In this document: piece after piece, positions 7,339 through 8,069 of the stretch
How the letters are laid out: every line of letters begins with the position of its first letter
Numbering within the stretch: the first letter of the stretch is position 1
From: Gammaproteobacteria bacterium
Lineage (GTDB): Bacteria > Pseudomonadota > Gammaproteobacteria > Chromatiales > Chromatiaceae
Assembly: GCA_029287695.1 (NCBI GenBank)
Contig: JARFQQ010000093.1
Coordinates: forward strand, 1-8,069
Length of the DNA: 8,069 nt
Reading direction: 5' to 3'
Position numbers and translations under genes: made by a program
Notes under the pieces: model-generated
The model's input: the letters and a program-made list of their open reading frames with translations, nothing else
Database searches by the model: none
Told to the model about the DNA's origin: nothing

Positions 7339-7368
7339 TGTATAACAACCTCAGTCCGGTGAGGCCAA
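7339..7368 (-). promoter_or_regulatory. Candidate sigma70-type promoter for the efflux operon
   Basis: On the minus strand TTGGCC (7368-7363) and TATACA (7344-7339) are separated by 18 bases, each matching the -35 and -10 consensus at 4 of 6 positions. Transcription would start near 7330 and leave a leader of about 75-80 bases before the ATG at 7253. A short inverted repeat TTGT-ATA-ACAA (7338-7348) overlaps the -10 and could be half of a repressor site, but the arms are only 4 bases. The call is weak and rests largely on this being the only gap before the operon. Confidence 0.3.
7349..7364 (-). terminator. Weak hairpin after the gltS-like gene
   Basis: On the minus strand CCTCA and TGAGG pair around a six-base loop just after the TAG at 7371-7373; three more G-T wobble pairs can extend the stem. 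The sequence that follows, TTGTTATACAATTT, is T-rich but not a continuous T run. Termination would be partial at best. The hairpin also overlaps the candidate operon promoter, so the two readings compete. Read-through from the symporter gene into the efflux operon is possible. Confidence 0.25.
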
Positions 7369-7370
7369 CA

Positions 7371-8069
7371 CTAAAAGAACCCCAGAAAAAACTGGATGAT
7401 CACGGCATTGGCAATATCGATAAAGAAAGCACCAACGAGCGGCACAATGATGAAAGCCATGTGCGAGGCGCCATAGCGCTTGGTCACCGCCGACATATTC
7501 GCCATGGCTGTTGGCGTCGCCCCCATGGAGAAACCGCCAAAGCCCGCTGAAACTACAGCAGCGTCATAATTTCTTCCCATAATCGGGAACACGACAACGA
7601 GGATGACCAGAATCGCGACGATGACCTGCGCCCCCAGGATGGCGAAAATCGGACCGGCAAGGTCGATCAGTTCCCAGAGCTGCATGCTCATCAGCGACAT
7701 GGCGAGAAAGGTTCCCAGGGACACATCGGCAACCAGGGCAATGGCCGGCGTGCGTGATGGCCACTCTGTTCCCGTAATCCGTGGCAAGGATTTTGGTCTG
7801 AGATTGGTCATGACGATTCCGGCAAACAGGCAGCTGACGCACAGTGGCAGCTGTATGCCGGCCAGTCCAAGCCCATGATCGAGCAAGACACCAAAAATAA
7901 TACAGACGTGGATGGCCAGGACGGCATCAAGCAGCTCCATGTAGTTGAGGGAGATGCGTTCGTCACCGGTTGCTGCGCCAACATCCAGCGGCTCTTCTTT
8001 TTCAGGTGTGAGCCGGTGTCGCTGAATCAGGAACCTGGCAACAGGTCCGCCCATGAGACTGGCCAGCAC
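7371..8069 (-). CDS. gltS: Sodium/glutamate symporter, GltS family (5' partial, C-terminal part)
   Basis: This inner-membrane carrier imports glutamate with sodium ions. The frame is open to the right edge, so the first codon here (GTG at 8069) is an edge effect. The 232 residues present are the C-terminal part of a protein usually of about 400 residues, so roughly 170 are missing. It starts with the inter-domain stretch GGPVARFLI (7-15), followed by a charged cytoplasmic linker (about 16-40) and hydrophobic segments at about 45-65, 72-89, 108-128, 137-161, 168-190 (re-entrant loop) and 203-228. Strong family marks are GRNYDAAVVSAG (165-176), GGFSMGATPTAMANM (178-192), SHMAFIIVPLVGAFFID (202-218) and the closing NAVIIQFFLGFF. 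These align with the second inverted-repeat half of E. coli GltS as I remember it. It ends TAG, 117 bases before the adaptor ATG on the same strand. Glutamate as substrate is inferred from family. Confidence 0.9.
   Translation of the reverse strand: MLASLMGGPVARFLIQRHRLTPEKEEPLDVGAATGDERISLNYMELLDAVLAIHVCIIFGVLLDHGLGLAGIQLPLCVSCLFAGIVMTNLRPKSLPRITGTEWPSRTPAIALVADVSLGTFLAMSLMSMQLWELIDLAGPIFAILGAQVIVAILVILVVVFPIMGRNYDAAVVSAGFGGFSMGATPTAMANMSAVTKRYGASHMAFIIVPLVGAFFIDIANAVIIQFFLGFF

Noticed and set aside
6994..7362. A 122-codon + strand frame across the adaptor 5' end and the intergenic region
   Set aside because: Most of it mirrors the adaptor gene, its product has no recognisable domain, and it runs against the operon promoter region.

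Overview
The window looks like chromosomal DNA of a Gram-negative proteobacterium, most likely gammaproteobacterial. It encodes a complete tripartite drug-efflux system with an outer-membrane channel, two of whose components are lipoproteins, and a GltS-type glutamate carrier. This placement is inferred from gene content only. I see no rRNA, tRNA, CRISPR array, insertion sequence or phage gene.

Layout: (a) Bases 1-1371 (+) hold the 3' part of a gene whose start lies left of the window. It encodes an FMN/iron-sulfur glutamate-synthase-type domain without a glutaminase domain. The open frame continues to base 1 and there encodes a textbook CDGSH iron-sulfur motif, so the gene is a CDGSH-GltB-like fusion; a start at the GTG at 115 would miss this. 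(b) A 35-base convergent gap follows. (c) Bases 1407-7253 (-) hold an efflux operon in the order periplasmic adaptor (lipoprotein), RND pump (1049 aa), NodT/OprM-type outer-membrane channel (lipoprotein). The genes are packed tightly: a 4-base gap with the pump's ribosome-binding site inside the adaptor's last codons, then an ATGA overlap between pump and channel. (d) A non-coding stretch at 7254-7370 may carry the operon promoter and a weak hairpin. (e) Bases 7371-8069 (-) hold the C-terminal part of a sodium/glutamate symporter (GltS) whose start lies right of the window.

How they work together: the three efflux proteins should assemble into one proton-driven pump spanning both membranes, and all residues of the RND proton relay are present. 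No regulator is encoded beside the operon in this window. The pump is flanked by two glutamate-related genes, but nothing in the sequence shows a functional link.

The most noteworthy feature is the CDGSH-glutamate synthase fusion, which places a 3Cys-1His [2Fe-2S] site next to an FMN/[3Fe-4S] oxidoreductase-like domain of unclear reaction. The rest is a well-known arrangement with a few details worth a second look.
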